In this document: in pieces, positions 4,478-5,388 of the stretch
Position numbering within the stretch: position 1 is the first letter of the stretch
Layout of the letters: each line of letters begins with the position of its first letter
Assembly: GCA_029946045.1 (NCBI GenBank)
Contig: JAQSDS010000132.1
Coordinates: forward strand, 1 to 5,388
DNA: 5,388 bases
Reading direction: 5' to 3'
Source of the DNA: Rhodoferax sp.
Lineage (GTDB): Bacteria > Pseudomonadota > Gammaproteobacteria > Burkholderiales > Burkholderiaceae_C
The notes under the pieces: model-generated
What the model saw: the letters and a program-made list of their open reading frames with translations, nothing else
Told to the model about the DNA's origin: nothing
Databases searched by the model: none
Program-made: the position numbers and the translations under genes

Positions 4478-5368
4478 CTACCAAGGCACGCTAGCAAAGC
4501 GCTGCACCAGAAAGTCTACCAGGGCACGCACCGCAGGCGAGAGGTTTTTGCGCGAAGGGTAGAGCGCGTAAATAGTCATCGTGGGCAGCGTCCAGTCCGG
4601 CAAAACGGCTTGCAAGGCACCGCTGGCCAGATGGGTGTTGGCCAGGTAAGTGGGTTGCATGGCAATGCCGGCGCCAGCCAGTGCAGCCTGCAGCAGGGCG
4701 GTGGATTCATTGGCGCTGAAATGGCTGCTTACGCCCACTGACTGCTGCTCCGCCCCGCGCTGCAGCTGCCAGATGCTTTTGCCAAAATTGACAAAGCTCA
4801 GGCAGCGGTGCGCACTCAGGTCGGCCGGGCAATGGGGTGCGCCGTGGCGGTCCAAGTAGGCCGGCGACGCCACCAATACCGAGTCGCAGGCTGCCAATGG
4901 CCGCCCAATCAGCAGGGGTTCGGGCTCGGCACTGATGCGAATGGCCAGGTCGATGCGTGCCTCCACCAGATTCAGCGTACTTTCACTCGCGTTCAGGTCC
5001 ACCTTCAGTTTCGGGTGCTGCTGCAAAAAATCGGTGATCGCAGCCGCCATTTGTGCGTAGGCAAACGATGTGCTGCAGGTCAGCCGCAACTGGCCGCGCA
5101 ACTCGTTGCCTGCGTGGCTGGTTTCTTCTTCGACGTTGTTTTTGAGTGCCAGCATCTGCTGGGCACGCCGCAGGCAGCTTTCGCCCGCATCTGTGAGGGT
5201 CACGCTGCGGGTCGTGCGCTGCAACAGGCGTGCGCCCAGCCATTGCTCCAGCTCCGCCACATAGCGGGTGACCATGGCGCGGGACATGTCCAGCTTGTCA
5301 GCCGTGGCGCTGAAGCTCCCTGCTTGGGCTACCTCGACAAACACCTCCATGGCGGTCAGTCGGTCCAT
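4478..5368 (-). CDS. LysR-family transcriptional regulator
   Basis: This 296-residue regulator has the normal LysR length. The N-terminal winged HTH covers about residues 1-60 and contains GSFSATADKLDMSRAMVTRY (17-36) and the closing RTTRSVTLTDAG (51-62). A linker helix follows, then the periplasmic-binding-protein-like effector domain (about 92-293), with RGQLRLTCSTSFA at its start and GAGIAMQP near the ligand-binding region. The style is that of the CrgA-like group common in Burkholderiales. The start MDRLTAMEVFVEV is typical for the family, although no clear ribosome binding site precedes ATG at 5368. ATG at 5350 is the alternative but would trim the first helix. Such regulators often control a divergent neighbour, which would lie beyond the right edge. 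Ligand and targets cannot be read from the sequence. It may be co-transcribed with the hydrolase-LuxR gene downstream. Confidence 0.94.
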   Translation of the reverse strand: MDRLTAMEVFVEVAQAGSFSATADKLDMSRAMVTRYVAELEQWLGARLLQRTTRSVTLTDAGESCLRRAQQMLALKNNVEEETSHAGNELRGQLRLTCSTSFAYAQMAAAITDFLQQHPKLKVDLNASESTLNLVEARIDLAIRISAEPEPLLIGRPLAACDSVLVASPAYLDRHGAPHCPADLSAHRCLSFVNFGKSIWQLQRGAEQQSVGVSSHFSANESTALLQAALAGAGIAMQPTYLANTHLASGALQAVLPDWTLPTMTIYALYPSRKNLSPAVRALVDFLVQRFASVPW

Positions 5369-5388
5369 GATTTGATCGATTTGTGAAA

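Noticed and set aside
4434..4484. Longer hydrolase-LuxR protein starting at TTG 4484
   Set aside because: It overlaps the LysR stop, has no Shine-Dalgarno sequence, and adds residues outside the conserved hydrolase fold.

Overview
The window looks like chromosomal DNA of a betaproteobacterium of the order Burkholderiales, most likely the family Comamonadaceae (relatives of Polaromonas, Rhodoferax and Acidovorax). This rests on the protein sequence of the dihydrolipoyl dehydrogenase at the left edge, the high GC content, and the style of the LysR and hydrolase-LuxR regulators at the right. No genus can be fixed from the sequence alone.

Layout. Positions 2-934 (+) hold the last two thirds of lpdA, the E3 subunit of a 2-oxoacid dehydrogenase complex, followed by a candidate terminator. 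Positions 935-3002 are an accessory patch of two toxin-antitoxin operons, both on the minus strand, interleaved with two decayed copies of the lpdA 3' end. The order is intact lpdA, PIN toxin / ribbon-helix-helix antitoxin (1016-1712), lpdA remnant A (1803-2089), higB/higA (2104-2666), lpdA remnant B (2747-3002). Positions 3003-3347 hold no convincing gene apart from one possible 52-residue ORF, plus a weak terminator-like structure. Positions 3348-4433 (-) encode an alpha/beta hydrolase fused to a LuxR-type DNA-binding domain, and 4478-5368 (-) encode a LysR-type regulator just upstream on the same strand.

The most striking feature is the repeated pattern of an lpdA 3' end followed by a minus-strand TA operon. 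Each remnant aligns with the intact gene in the same orientation. Each carries one internal deletion whose ends fall on short microhomologies (CCCATG in A, CATCC in B). Remnant A also has a 12-bp unit expanded to five exact copies plus one variant. Where A and B overlap they share variants absent from intact lpdA, so they probably come from one related but different lpdA allele. A reasonable reading is repeated capture of TA cassettes at the 3' end of lpdA, by recombination or duplication, followed by decay of the spare lpdA pieces. No transposase, integrase or classical attachment site is visible.

How the genes act together. lpdA is central metabolism and functionally separate from the rest. 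Each TA pair should be a self-regulated unit. Both have the toxin gene first and the antitoxin gene second, a good Shine-Dalgarno sequence before the antitoxin, and a promoter candidate before the toxin. The higBA promoter lies inside a 28-bp near-perfect palindrome that is a strong operator candidate. The LysR and hydrolase-LuxR genes are in the same direction 44 bp apart and may be co-transcribed; their effectors and targets cannot be read from the sequence.
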